Below are positions 35,407-44,184 of a DNA stretch of 64,000 nucleotides, piece by piece. Location: contig NZ_FMDF01000220.1 in the NCBI RefSeq assembly GCF_900091955.1, forward strand, positions 1 through 64,000. Reading direction: 5' to 3'. Made by a program: the position numbers and the translations under genes. This DNA is from Streptomyces sp. Ncost-T10-10d (GTDB taxonomy: Bacteria; Actinomycetota; Actinomycetes; Streptomycetales; Streptomycetaceae). Position 1 is the stretch's first letter, and each line of letters opens with the position of its first letter. The notes beneath the pieces were generated by a model. The model searched no databases. It was not told the origin of the DNA and worked only from the letters and a program-made list of their open reading frames with translations.

Positions 35407-37482
35407 TCAGGGCCGCGATCTGGGTCGGGCGATGAGTACGGACACATCGTCGTGGTCGTCCGGATCACGCAGTGTTTCCAGGAGCCGGTCGCAGGTTTCT
35501 TCCAGGGAACGGCCGTGGCCGTCGAGTACGCGGAGGAGCAGGTCGAGGCGGTCATCGATGGCGTCGCGACGTGTTTCGACCAAGCCGTCGGTGTAGAGGA
35601 CCAGTTGATCGCCGGGGCGCAAGGGCACGGTGGTCGTTTCGAAGGGGACGCCGCCGACCCCGAGGGGTGCACCAGATGGGAGGTCGAGCAGTTCGGGGGT
35701 CCCGCCCGCAGGTGTCAGTGCCGGGGGCAGGTGTCCGGCCGCAGCGATGCAGCACGAGTCGCTGTGCGGGTCGTATTCGGCGTAGATGCAGGTGGCGATG
35801 TAAGGATCGATACCGGCGGTGATCTTGTCGAGGTGTTGCAGCACCTGGGAGGGCGGGAGGCCGAGGTCAGCCAGGGTCGCGGTGGCGGTACGCAGGCGGC
35901 CCATCGTGGCGGCCGCATCGATGCCGCTGCCCATCACGTCGCCCACCACGAGTGCGGTCTTGCCCTCCGTGAGAGGGATGACGTCGAACCAGTCGCCACC
36001 GACCTCGGCAGAGGTTCCGGCGGGTTGGTAGCGGGTGGCGACCTCCAGACTTTCGGGTGGCGTCGGTGTGGGCAGCAGGCTGCGCTGGAGCATCACCGCG
36101 GTGTTGCGCACGCCTTGGTACAGGCGTGCGTTGTCGAGGGACACCGCAGTTCGGCCGGCCAGCTCACCGGCCAGGGTGACGTCGTCCGCGCTGAAGGGCA
36201 GTTGATTGCGGCCGCGCATCAGGCCCAGGACACCGAGCGCCCCGCCCTGGGCGGTCAGCGGTATCGCGAGATACGAGTGGATGCCGACACTGGCCAGGAC
36301 GGCGGCGGCTCCGGCGTCACGGGCGATGCGCGCCAGATCCCACTCCTCCACGCGGGTCACTATGATCGGCTGACCGGTTCGTACGCATTGGGTGGGCAGT
36401 CGGTCGGCGTCATAGCTGACCGGTTGGTCGGCCGTGCCGACGGCGTCGGCCGCCTCGGTGAGGTAGGCGGCCTTCACAGCGAGGGTGTGAAAGCGCGCTG
36501 GGCCGCTGTCAAGCGTCGGGGGCCGGCGATCGTCCAGGGCGGAGTCGAGTACGTCTACGACCGCCACGTCGGCGAGCTCGGGCACTGCGACGTCAGCCAG
36601 CTCACGGGCCGTCTGTTTCATGTCCAAGGTGGTACCGATACGGGCGGACCCTTCGGCGATCTGGGCCAGGCGCCGGCGGGCCTGGGCCGCCGCTGTGATC
36701 GCACCGTACCGATCGGTGACATCCACCACCGACAGGGCGACACCAAGAGCCTGACCGTTGAGATCGTCCAGCCGGTAGGCGGAGACAGACCAGGCGTGAT
36801 CGTTGTCAGGGTCGGCCGGGGTGCGGCCAATGGTGTACTTGTCAACCTGAGGGCGTCCGGTCTCGAGCACTTCCCTGACCGCTGCCTCGGACGCGTCGAC
36901 ACTGACGGAGGGCAGGACCTCACGGAAGCCCCGGCCGAGGTGCTCCTCGGCAGACAGGCCGTGCATCCGTTCCATCGCCGGATTGACGGCCACGTAACGC
37001 AGATCGGTGTCCAGAACCTCCACCCCGATCGGCGACTGGGCGATCAGCTGCGTGGACAATGCCACGTCACGCTCCACCTTGCGCAGCGTCGACGCATCGG
37101 TGGCGACACCCAGGGCGTAGAAGTCGCCCTGCCTGTCTGGTAGACGGCTGTTGCGGAATTCCACCAGCCGCGTACTGCCGTCCTTGTTCCGGACGGGAAA
37201 GATCCCGGCCCAGCTCCGACCGGTCTCCATCATCTGCTCGCACTTGTCGGCCACCAGGTCCCTGTAGGGAGCATGGACCAGCAGCTGAGCCGCCTGCTGG
37301 CCCAGCGTCTCCTGCGCGGAGTAGCCGAACAGCTCCTCGGCCTGTGGGCCCCACAACACGAACCGCCCGGTCGTATCCAGCGCCACCACCGCCACGCCGA
37401 GCGCCTCCAGCACCCCGCTCGGCCGTTCCAGCCGAAGGCCGGACGAGTCGCTGTCGGCACCGAAGGATCCCGCTTCACTCAT
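35407..37482 (-). CDS. PAS-PAS-GAF-PP2C (SpoIIE-type) phosphatase
   Basis: 691 residues from ATG 37482 with GGAAGGAGC upstream; the open frame extends 75 codons further without a site. Domain order: PAS near 25-140 (LEALGVAVVALDTTGRFVLW), second PAS near 150-280 (LIAQSPIGVEVLDTDLRYVA), GAF near 300-460, and PP2C/SpoIIE near 480-690 (VGGDWFDVIPLTEGKTALVV, GDVMGSGIDAAATMG, LYTDGLVETR, DDHDDVSVLIARPR). The metal-binding aspartates are present. Such proteins dephosphorylate anti-anti-sigma factors in response to a sensed signal. Unlike many Streptomyces relatives it has no C-terminal anti-sigma kinase domain. No partner sigma factor is nearby. Confidence 0.9.
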   Translation of the reverse strand: MSEAGSFGADSDSSGLRLERPSGVLEALGVAVVALDTTGRFVLWGPQAEELFGYSAQETLGQQAAQLLVHAPYRDLVADKCEQMMETGRSWAGIFPVRNKDGSTRLVEFRNSRLPDRQGDFYALGVATDASTLRKVERDVALSTQLIAQSPIGVEVLDTDLRYVAVNPAMERMHGLSAEEHLGRGFREVLPSVSVDASEAAVREVLETGRPQVDKYTIGRTPADPDNDHAWSVSAYRLDDLNGQALGVALSVVDVTDRYGAITAAAQARRRLAQIAEGSARIGTTLDMKQTARELADVAVPELADVAVVDVLDSALDDRRPPTLDSGPARFHTLAVKAAYLTEAADAVGTADQPVSYDADRLPTQCVRTGQPIIVTRVEEWDLARIARDAGAAAVLASVGIHSYLAIPLTAQGGALGVLGLMRGRNQLPFSADDVTLAGELAGRTAVSLDNARLYQGVRNTAVMLQRSLLPTPTPPESLEVATRYQPAGTSAEVGGDWFDVIPLTEGKTALVVGDVMGSGIDAAATMGRLRTATATLADLGLPPSQVLQHLDKITAGIDPYIATCIYAEYDPHSDSCCIAAAGHLPPALTPAGGTPELLDLPSGAPLGVGGVPFETTTVPLRPGDQLVLYTDGLVETRRDAIDDRLDLLLRVLDGHGRSLEETCDRLLETLRDPDDHDDVSVLIARPRSRP

Positions 37483-37949
37483 CCCGGGCGCTCCTTCCAC
37501 CTGCCAGGACGACGCGCGCCCAGCGCAGGCCCTGGAGCTGCAGCGCTGGGATGTTTCCCGTGCCTTTCCGGTGCTTCCATAGTCTCCTGAGACGACCGAC
37601 GGCGCACAGCGCCGGGCGAGGGCGTGTGGTGAAGCAGGAGGCTCTACGACAGGCTCGACGGCTCCTACGACTGGTCCACCCCAGTGAAGGTCGATGACGG
37701 AAGGCACCCCTCAGGCGGCTCGCGGTAGTCACGGACTTGTCTCCGCGGCCCTCGGACCTGCCCCATGAACAGCGGGCCCGGCCGCACCCTTCTCTGACGA
37801 CGGCCCGCGATGTACGCCTCCTGCGGCACACGCGCCCGGCACCTTGCGCTCGGGAGGGCGGGAGCTGGTCGTCGGGCACGTCGACGGGAACTGCTTGCAC
37901 TTCGACAGTGCAAGGTCGACACCGTCGGAAACGAATACCTCGTGCGCGG
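37483..37949. other. no gene recognised
   Basis: About 470 bases. A minus-strand frame (37729-38121) reads DIFGTTRAGTSATGLLRRSN then FGVTAHEVFVSDGVDLALSK. It is protein-like and may continue the GH116 remnant or another dead gene, but I do not recognise it and it lacks a start. Confidence 0.4.
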
Positions 37950-38560
37950 TCACACCGAAGTTGCTGCGCCGCAGCAGCCCTGTAGCGGAGGTTCCCGCGC
38001 GGGTTGTCCCGAAGATGTCGGCGGCCGGTCCAGCGGCGGCGGCCACCAGTTCCAACTGGGCATGCTGGGGCAGCAGCCCCAGCCCTCGCGGCCTCCGAAG
38101 AAGCCGTTCTTCACCCACCACACGGACCGCGAGTGAAGGACGGCGGTGGCTGCCGAGACGCGATCGATGAGGTAGCGCGGCAGGTTCGAGTCATAGAGGG
38201 CGTCGTGGTAGGCGGTGGTGTCGCCGAGCAGCCGGTCGTAGTTCTCCGTCACGTATGCCGCTACGTCGTCGGCGGAGCTCCACCAGTTCTTGTACTGACG
38301 GCCGCCCCGCCGTTGTAGTTCTTCGCGCCGGGGAAGTGCCGGCTGAGGGTGACGGGGACGGTCCTCTTCTCGCCCGGTTTCAGAGTGACCGGGACAGCGA
38401 GTGCGCCGTCGACGGTCGTGTGGTCAGTAGGGCGCGCGGCGTCCTGCGCGCCGCTGAGCCTACCGTCGTCCGATACGTCATCCGCGAGCGAACTCGGCGA
38501 ATTCCAAGCGGCGGTGGCGGATGCGTCCTTGCCGAACGCGGTGAGGTTCCCGCCGGTCAT
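37950..38560 (-). pseudogene. GH116-family glycosidase fragment
   Basis: The beta-sandwich end (NLTAFGKDASATAAWNSPSS, LKPGEKRTVPVTLSRHFPGA, KNYNGGA) shifts frame near 38290 into the start of the (alpha/alpha)6 barrel (YVTENYDRLLGDTTAYHDAL, YDSNLPRYLIDRVSAATAVL, FFGGREGWGCCP). The GCCP block is where bacterial glucosylceramidase/beta-glucosidase-like GH116 enzymes have GCCPxxxxHVW. The catalytic acid and nucleophile regions lie beyond the break and are absent. Intact enzymes have 700-900 residues, so this is a fragment of about 200. Confidence 0.7.
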
Positions 38561-38598
38561 GACCTGACGGTTCGTCCGGCGGGCTTCTGGTCGTCGCA

Positions 38599-39016
38599 TC
38601 ACGCCGGTGAGTCCGCGGGTTTGAGATCGAGCGGTGGTGAGGGAAGCCCGAAGTGATCGGCGATGATCCGCACCGTCCGGGCGCCATCCGCGTTGAAGCC
38701 GGGATCCGTGTCGTACCCCGGAGTGTCCCGGCCGACGATCCCGGCTTCCAGCAGCTCGCGTACGAGCAGGTCGGCCATGCCTCCGGCACGCCGTGATTCG
38801 CGGCGTCGGCCAAGGTTGAAGTACGTCTGCTCGAACCCGCCTCGGTTGTAGGTGAACTGGAACGGGTGCTCGGCGCAGTGAGGAACCATGTAGTTCTGCC
38901 CGTGCGGGCACGCGCATGCGGGCGTGGATGCCAGGAACACGGTTTCAATGCGAGACGGTCGGCAGGGTCATGCCCTTGCAGAAAGTGACGAAGGTGTTCG
39001 GGGCAAGCCGGATCAC
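38599..39016 (-). pseudogene. DUF6461-like paralog, frameshifted
   Basis: GTG 39016 overlaps the stop of the upstream DUF6461-like gene (GTGA). The first 23 codons read MIRLAPNTFVTFCKGMTLPT and hit TGA at 38945-38947. Removing one T in CATTGAAACC joins them to the frame HETVFLASTPACACPHGQNY, which runs to 38599 and ends IIADHFGLPSPPLDL. That tail mirrors the neighbour's VIADYFALPSPPL, so the two are tandem paralogs. The reconstructed length is about 139 residues. It could be a recent pseudogene, a sequence error, or a frameshift site used in translation. Confidence 0.6.
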
Positions 39017-39558
39017 TTCGCGGTCACCCCTGGAGACAGAGGCGGTGACGGCAGTGCGAAGTAGTCGGCGATCACTGTCACGAGACGCTCGTGTTCGTCG
39101 TAGTGGTGGTCGAAACAGTCGTGACTGTCGTCGTCTTGTTGTGCGCATTCCGCGGTGGGGCCAATGAGGTTCGCGGCCAGGAGTTCGGGAGAGAGGTAGT
39201 CCGGGTTCTCGCTCACCCGCTGCTGAAGGTCCTCGAAGCTGAACCAGAGGATCGTGCGGCCGTCCCGGTGATACCCGAATGCGGGCGGGAATGCCTTGGC
39301 ACTGCAGGGCTCGGTCACGAACACGACGATCTCCGCGCCGTCTTGGCACATGCCGCTGTAGTCGACATCGTCGTAGTCCTCTGCGTCCCAGTTGTGCATG
39401 TCGTGCACCGCCCACGCCCACCCGTTCGCCTCGCCGTATGCGAGGGGTTCTCGCAGCCGGTCGCCAAGGCATCGGACGAAAGCGTCGAGTGGCATGCCCC
39501 GGGCGAACACGACATTCACCTCGTGGCCGGGGAAGGTTCCCTGTATCCAGTTGGTCAT
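39013..39558 (-). CDS. DUF6461-like protein
   Basis: 181 residues from ATG 39558, probably translated from a leaderless mRNA (TAGGGT-N6-ATG). The fold-defining parts are WIQGTFPGHEVNVVFARGMP, LREPLAYGEANGWAWAVHDM, GAEIVVFVTEPCSAKAFPPA, FGYHRDGRTILWFSFEDLQQ, and the tail VTVIADYFALPSPPLSPG. This pattern is seen in the DUF6461 group, small cytoplasmic proteins of unknown function found in multiple copies in Streptomyces. It is first of two coupled genes; the second is a frameshifted paralog. Confidence 0.7.
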   Translation of the reverse strand: MTNWIQGTFPGHEVNVVFARGMPLDAFVRCLGDRLREPLAYGEANGWAWAVHDMHNWDAEDYDDVDYSGMCQDGAEIVVFVTEPCSAKAFPPAFGYHRDGRTILWFSFEDLQQRVSENPDYLSPELLAANLIGPTAECAQQDDDSHDCFDHHYDEHERLVTVIADYFALPSPPLSPGVTAK

Positions 39559-39564
39559 GCGAGC

Positions 39565-39570
39565 ACCCTA
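39565..39570 (-). promoter_or_regulatory. -10 box of leaderless DUF6461 gene
   Basis: TAGGGT is followed by six bases (GCTCGC) and then the ATG. No ribosome binding site fits in that space, so transcription should start at or next to the A of ATG. Confidence 0.55.
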
Positions 39571-39916
39571 GGCGCTGGGAACGACAACCGGACGAGGAGA
39601 CAATCTCCACAATCCGACAGTCATGAACCCAATGAAGCGCTCCGGGTCTGTTGGAGGATCGACGCCCTGAGAGGACCGACCCATGGTCCGTCGATCGCCC
39701 CACCCCGCCGAGCTTCGCCGGCCTGCGGTGCGTATGGTCGCGGAGGTCCGCCCAACTACCCGTCGAACAGTCAGGACGATTACGGCCAGCGCCGCGACAG
39801 CGGCTGAGAGGGGCTCGGCCGCGCCGGGCGGGCGCCGACGAAGCGCCACCTTCCGTCCCATCGGCGGACAGCCGGGGCCGGCCGCGCCGCCTGAGGCAGG
39901 TGGATGGGGCTGTCAC

Positions 39917-39962
39917 TCACTCGAGTGATCGGCTCGTGCGCCACGCGGGTTGCTTCTAGGCT
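39917..39962 (+). promoter_or_regulatory. palindrome plus leaderless -10 box
   Basis: TCACTCGAGTGA (39917-39928) is a perfect 12-base palindrome centred about 46 bases before the next start codon. TAGGCT (39957-39962) followed by six bases and ATG 39969 matches a leaderless -10 box. The palindrome would overlap the -35 region or lie just upstream, a usual place for a repressor or activator site. Confidence 0.5.
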
Positions 39963-39968
39963 TCGGGC

Positions 39969-40355
39969 ATGCCCTGGAATTGGATGCAGATCAAGCTTCA
40001 CCCACCGAAGCCCGGCAAGGCCGGATACGGCGAAGCGGCGGTCGGGAACGGCGGGTTGACGTACGACGAGGCGCGCGACGAGGTGTATGGCTTCCTGCTG
40101 GCCATGGCACAGCTGCCGGTGCCGACCGCTGCTGTGTACGCCGAGGCGGCCGACCTGTGGCGCCGTGGCGTCCTTGATGACGTACTTACCGCCGGGCTTT
40201 TGGTGTCGCGGGTATACGAGTACGGGCGGCTGCCGGGTGAGACGGCGGAACGGGCGGCGCAATCACTGATGGAGGAGTTCAGCATGAACACGACCGGGGA
40301 GCCACACAGGGTGATCCTGTCCGGCAAATCCCCCGGTGGTCGTTCGCAGCCTTGA
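39969..40355 (+). CDS. conserved hypothetical protein, 128 aa
   Basis: Starts at ATG 39969 without a ribosome binding site; leaderless -10 box directly upstream. The protein opens MPWNWMQIKLHPPKPGKAGY and has helices LTYDEARDEVYGFLLAMAQL, AAVYAEAADLWRRGVLDDVL and LPGETAERAAQSLMEEFSMN. No enzyme motif or membrane segment. Codon bias supports coding. Function unknown; no operon partner. Confidence 0.65.
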   Translation: MPWNWMQIKLHPPKPGKAGYGEAAVGNGGLTYDEARDEVYGFLLAMAQLPVPTAAVYAEAADLWRRGVLDDVLTAGLLVSRVYEYGRLPGETAERAAQSLMEEFSMNTTGEPHRVILSGKSPGGRSQP

Positions 40356-40714
40356 CGAGCAGCCGAAGTGCGGCCGCTTCATGAGTGGGCGGCGCCCAGT
40401 GGTCCGGGCCGTCCGGGTGTCCCGCGCCGAAGACGTTCGCGCGGCGCCTGCGACAGGCCCGAGCGAGTGTTCCCGGGGTAGGGCGGGTCCGCCAAAGCAG
40501 TCATCTCTCGGACCCGCGGACCCAGGCCACCGGAAGGCCGGCTCGGGCCAGCTCCGCCCCACGATCACCGGCCCGGACTCCGGGGCTGGACCGTCGCCGA
40601 AGGCATCGACGATGTGGAGGTCCACGATGCCGGCTTTCCGACGAACCGGATGCAGATCACTACGGGATTTCCTCAGTCGGGAGCTCCGTGATCGAGGACG
40701 GCACTGTGAGGCGG
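40356..40714. other. no gene recognised
   Basis: About 360 bases. A minus-strand stretch near 40480-40640 (KAGIVDLHIVDAFGDGPAPE, GPVIVGRSWPEPAFRWPG) is protein-like but lacks start, stop and family; probably a relic. Confidence 0.4.
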
Positions 40715-40870
40715 ATGAGCTTCGGGACCTGGGCTGGCTGGGTGTTCGAGGGTGCCGGGCAAGCCGGAGGGCGGCTGTGCGGGGGCTGCGGTGAACGGGT
40801 GAGGCCGGGAGCGCGGCCCGATGCCGGGTACTGTTCGGCGGTGTGTTGTGCCAGGCAGTGGCACCGGAAC
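40715..40870 (+). pseudogene. zinc-ribbon-type small protein remnant
   Basis: ATG 40715 opens MSFGTWAGWVFEGAGQAGGR followed by LCGGCGERVRPGARPDAGYC and SAVCCARQWHRN. The CxxC...YCSxxCxxRxW pattern is that of short Streptomyces zinc-finger proteins. The frame then runs on without a sensible end through the antisense of other genes, so the true C-terminus is lost. Low confidence. Confidence 0.3.
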
Positions 40871-41019
40871 TGGGTGCCGAGGGTCCGTGGCCCGTGCCGG
40901 TCCCGGAACGGCCCGACGGCAGGGCGGCTGTGCCCCGCACCGGCGTGGGCACCGCCGTACGGTCTGCCTGGCCGCCCGCACAGCATGGAACACACCGGTC
41001 CCGTAGGCCGGTTGGCTCG

Positions 41020-41530
41020 CGGTGGAGGAAGAACTCGTCCGCCCGGCCGCCGACCGCGTCGAAGGCGCACCGGCAGACGAGGGCGAGGCCCTCGGCCGTG
41101 GTGCCGAGGTGCCGCGGATCGTTGGTGCGCAGGCGCGGAATCCAGCGTTTCGGGGTGGTGGTGCCGTCCGGGCCGTCAGGCGCGGCTGGACGTAGGCGGC
41201 GCCGGGGTTCTGCTCGGCCTCGGCGACCAGGCGAGTACGTCTTCACGGGGGAATGGCGTTGCTGTCCAGGAAGAACAGGTAGTCGCCCGGGAGATCGGTC
41301 TCCGCGAGGGCGCGGGACCCGGCGTTGCGGCCGCCGGGGATGCCGAGGTTCTCCATCAGGACGACCGTTCGGGCACAGGCCGGGACGATGCCCGGGGTGC
41401 AGTCGTTGCCGACGACGCAGATCCGCAGATCGACGTCATGCTTGGCGAGGAGCGCGGCCTGCGTGGCCCTCTCCTTCCTGGGGCGGTTGTTCACGGTCAG
41501 CAGCACGACGTGGACGCGGGGGTGCGGCAC
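41020..41530 (-). pseudogene. GT2 glycosyltransferase, decayed
   Basis: GTG 41530 has AGAAGG upstream. The nucleotide-sugar domain of a family 2 glycosyltransferase is visible: HPRVHVVLLTVNNRPRKERA, VVGNDCTPGIVP, LMENLGIPGGRNAGSRALAE and the DxD-like GDYLFFLDSNAIP. An extra C near 41243 brings in a TGA; the sequence resumes as LVAEAEQNPGAAYVQPRL, then another slip near 41175 restores PDGTTTPKRWIPRLR and LALVCRCAFDAVGGRADEFF. Downstream sequence is lost. It is the last readable gene of the Nudix/methyltransferase block. Confidence 0.75.
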
Positions 41531-41634
41531 GTCTTTTCCTTCTGGGGGACCACGGCGCCGGGCAGAGCACGGAGCAACTCGGCGGACAGAGCGGACTTCC
41601 CGCCGCCGAAGGGGCCGTTGATCCAGACGATCAC
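41497..41634 (-). pseudogene. P-loop kinase/ATPase N-terminal stub
   Basis: GTG 41634 overlaps the stop of the three-domain gene (GTGA). The 45-residue product starts VIVWINGPFGGGKSALSAEL, a Walker A motif (GxxGGGKS) in the position seen in small P-loop kinases, then reads through unrelated sequence (KEKTCRTPASTSCC) to a stop inside the glycosyltransferase start region. The rest of the kinase is gone, probably by deletion that placed the GT2 gene here. Confidence 0.55.
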
Positions 41635-43994
41635 GTGCCCTCCAGGCCGGGAGGGACAGCTCCCATCCGCTCAACGGGGGCCGGGAGGACGGCGTCACGG
41701 CCCGGCCACTGGAACACCAGGCGGGCGTGCCTCTTGTCCACGACGTCCCCGGCGGGCAGCCGGTGATCGGGGGTGCCGGCTGGGTGGACGGTCAGGGCCG
41801 GACCGTCACCGTTTCGCACATCGCGGTCCCAGGCCCGGACCGTGGCCGCCACCTGCGAGGCAAGCACCGGCCCCTGGTCGCCGAACGCGTGGACGGTGAA
41901 CTCCCACAGCCGATCGGCCGGGTTGTCGCCGTGCCGGGTCTGGACGTGGGTGAGGTACGCCAGCGAGGCTTCGCCGAGGATCGCCGGTGCGTCCGCGCCC
42001 TTCGCGATCTGGGTGATGCCGGTGTCCTTGCCGCGGTCGACGGCCAGGCGGCAGAAGGAAGGAAGTGTCGTGGCTGCGAACAGCTGCAGCGAGCCGAAGT
42101 ACACGCCGCTGCCCACGGTCACGCCCGTGGCCACCTCGTGACGCGGACCGCACAGCGCCTCCTCCAGCCCCTCGGTCGCCACGGGCCGGCCGTCTTCGAA
42201 GCGGATCTGCAGCTGGCCGTCCAACAGGTCGACAATCGGGGTGTTCCGGGCATGCTTGCCCTGGTCACGGACGAACCCGCAGTGCGTGAAGCCCCGTGCT
42301 CGCAGTACATCTCCCTGCCGCTGGAAGGTGATCGAGCGGGTGTAGCCGTGGATGTCCAGCGGCACCACCAGGTGCCCGCCCTCGGTGAGCTGCTCACGCC
42401 AGGCATGGGCGATGTCCCAGACGTTGTGGGTGATCACGCTCGCGTCGAACCCGCCCCGGGGGACATGCCGGAGTGGTGCGCCGAGGCTGCCGTCGCCGTG
42501 GAGGGCGGTAACGCGCCCACTGCCGGCTTCCGCGGTGAACCGGCGGGTGCGGTGCACGACATACGGGTCGATGTCGACAGTGACGACTCGCCCGCCCGGG
42601 CCAACGACATGGGCGATCAACTCGGCGTTGTAGCCGCCGGATCCCGCCTCGTACACACTCGCGCCCGGCCGGAGGCGGAGGCCTTCGACCATGTCGGCCT
42701 GGAGCCAGGCCGCGGACACCGAGCTGATGGCCTGCCCGGTGTCGTCACGGCGGGTGACTACGGCCAAGTTGTCGGCGTAGGCGGTCGTGAGGTCCGTCTC
42801 CGGCGTGAACCGGTGCCGGGGCACCGTGCGGAGTGCTTCCTGGACGGGAGCGGAGGGAGCCCAGCCGCCCGCGATGACGGCGTCGGCCATTTGGTGGCGA
42901 AGCCGAACAGCCTCGGCCGGTTCCCCGGCTGCCGCGGGGTGGTCAACGGCGTGCGGGTAGGCGTGAATCGATGGCAGGCCGGGGATGACTCCGGGCCATA
43001 CCGCGTCCAGCGCCTGCGCTGCCGGAGCGAAGACATCGCCGATATGGGCGAGTGCATGCAGGTCCAGCCACTCCCACCGGGCGAACAGCGCTTCCTCCCG
43101 GTTGGTCAGTGTCCCGGACCAGGCGGTGACGCGGACGACCGCGGTGAGGCGCGGCACGCCGTGGCTGTCGTCGACGAGCATCGTCAGCACGTGTGCGTCG
43201 ACCTCGGCTGCGATCAGGCCGGTTTCCTCGGCCAGCTCGCGCACGGCTGCTGCCGCGAAGTTCTCCGAGCCGCTCGTCTTTCCTCCCGGGAGCTCCCACA
43301 TCCGCCTGGTGGAGCGGCCGAGGAGAACCCGGCCCGCAGCGTCGGTGACCACCGTGAGCGCTGCCGTGTATGCGTGACCTTTGCCCGCTCGTTTCTCCAC
43401 GGCCCTGGTGTCGGTGTGGCACGGGCCGCGCAGGATCAGGACAGCGAGCTCGTCCGCCTCCAGTCTCTCCGCTTCTTTCCAGCCCGCGGTGAGCAGGCTG
43501 ATCTCGTGCTCGTCGAGGGCGACGTCGCGCCGCTCGGGCGGCGTGTGCGCGGTCGTGGGCGTGATGATCACGAGCGTGCCGCCGGCCCGCAGACGCTCGC
43601 CGAGCATATGTAGAACGCGGGTCCGGTCGCGCAGGAACGCGTACGCGAGCCGCAACGTGATCAGGTCATAGCCCTTGTTCAACGCGTCGAGGTCGTCCTG
43701 CTCGATGTCCAGGCGCAGCCAGCGCACCTGCTCGGCGCCGGCGTGCTCTGCCCGGGCGCGGATGAGGGCGTTGTCGGCGTAGTCGATCCCGTCCACCTGG
43801 TAGCCGATCCCGGCCAGGAATGCAACGAGGCCGCCGGTCCCGCACCCCACATCCAGGGCGCGGCCGCCGTCCGGGGCGGGAACGTGCTCGCTGAGCACGG
43901 CCCGCTCGGCATCCCCGAGCCACCTGAACCCCTTGCCGTCCTTGTAGTGCGTGTCCCATTCCTGCGGCAAGACGTATCCCACGGTGCTCCTCAT
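41631..43994 (-). CDS. methyltransferase-Nudix-PIMT-like fusion
   Basis: 787 residues from ATG 43994; GTG 43982 is an alternative, as GAGGAG lies just before it. Domain 1 (1-200): class I SAM methyltransferase, DGGRALDVGCGTGGLVAFLA and GYDLITLRLAYAFLRD. Domain 2 (about 215-345): Nudix hydrolase with a full Nudix box, GGKTSGSENFAAAAVREL then AEETGLI. Domain 3 (about 380-770): protein-L-isoaspartate-methyltransferase-like domain of the kind named FxLD system (LRHQMADAVIAGGWAPSAPV, GASVYEAGSGGYNAELIAHV). Known FxLD methyltransferases modify lanthipeptides, but no precursor or dehydratase gene is present here. Middle gene of the unusual operon; substrate unknown. Confidence 0.85.
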   Translation of the reverse strand: MRSTVGYVLPQEWDTHYKDGKGFRWLGDAERAVLSEHVPAPDGGRALDVGCGTGGLVAFLAGIGYQVDGIDYADNALIRARAEHAGAEQVRWLRLDIEQDDLDALNKGYDLITLRLAYAFLRDRTRVLHMLGERLRAGGTLVIITPTTAHTPPERRDVALDEHEISLLTAGWKEAERLEADELAVLILRGPCHTDTRAVEKRAGKGHAYTAALTVVTDAAGRVLLGRSTRRMWELPGGKTSGSENFAAAAVRELAEETGLIAAEVDAHVLTMLVDDSHGVPRLTAVVRVTAWSGTLTNREEALFARWEWLDLHALAHIGDVFAPAAQALDAVWPGVIPGLPSIHAYPHAVDHPAAAGEPAEAVRLRHQMADAVIAGGWAPSAPVQEALRTVPRHRFTPETDLTTAYADNLAVVTRRDDTGQAISSVSAAWLQADMVEGLRLRPGASVYEAGSGGYNAELIAHVVGPGGRVVTVDIDPYVVHRTRRFTAEAGSGRVTALHGDGSLGAPLRHVPRGGFDASVITHNVWDIAHAWREQLTEGGHLVVPLDIHGYTRSITFQRQGDVLRARGFTHCGFVRDQGKHARNTPIVDLLDGQLQIRFEDGRPVATEGLEEALCGPRHEVATGVTVGSGVYFGSLQLFAATTLPSFCRLAVDRGKDTGITQIAKGADAPAILGEASLAYLTHVQTRHGDNPADRLWEFTVHAFGDQGPVLASQVAATVRAWDRDVRNGDGPALTVHPAGTPDHRLPAGDVVDKRHARLVFQWPGRDAVLPAPVERMGAVPPGLEGT

Positions 43995-44184
43995 CCGGTG
44001 CGGTCGATGTTTGCTGGAGTGCGCCGCAGGGCTTGCCGGCGCGCAGTGTCAGACGGGTTTCGAGCTCCGCGGGCCCTCTTCGGTAAAGCCCGTCCGTCCG
44101 GGCATCGTGGGCAGACGGTCATGGCCCGGGTCTGTCGGCGTGCATGGGTGTTCCACCGGCCCGTACAGGGCAGCCTTCGCCCTC

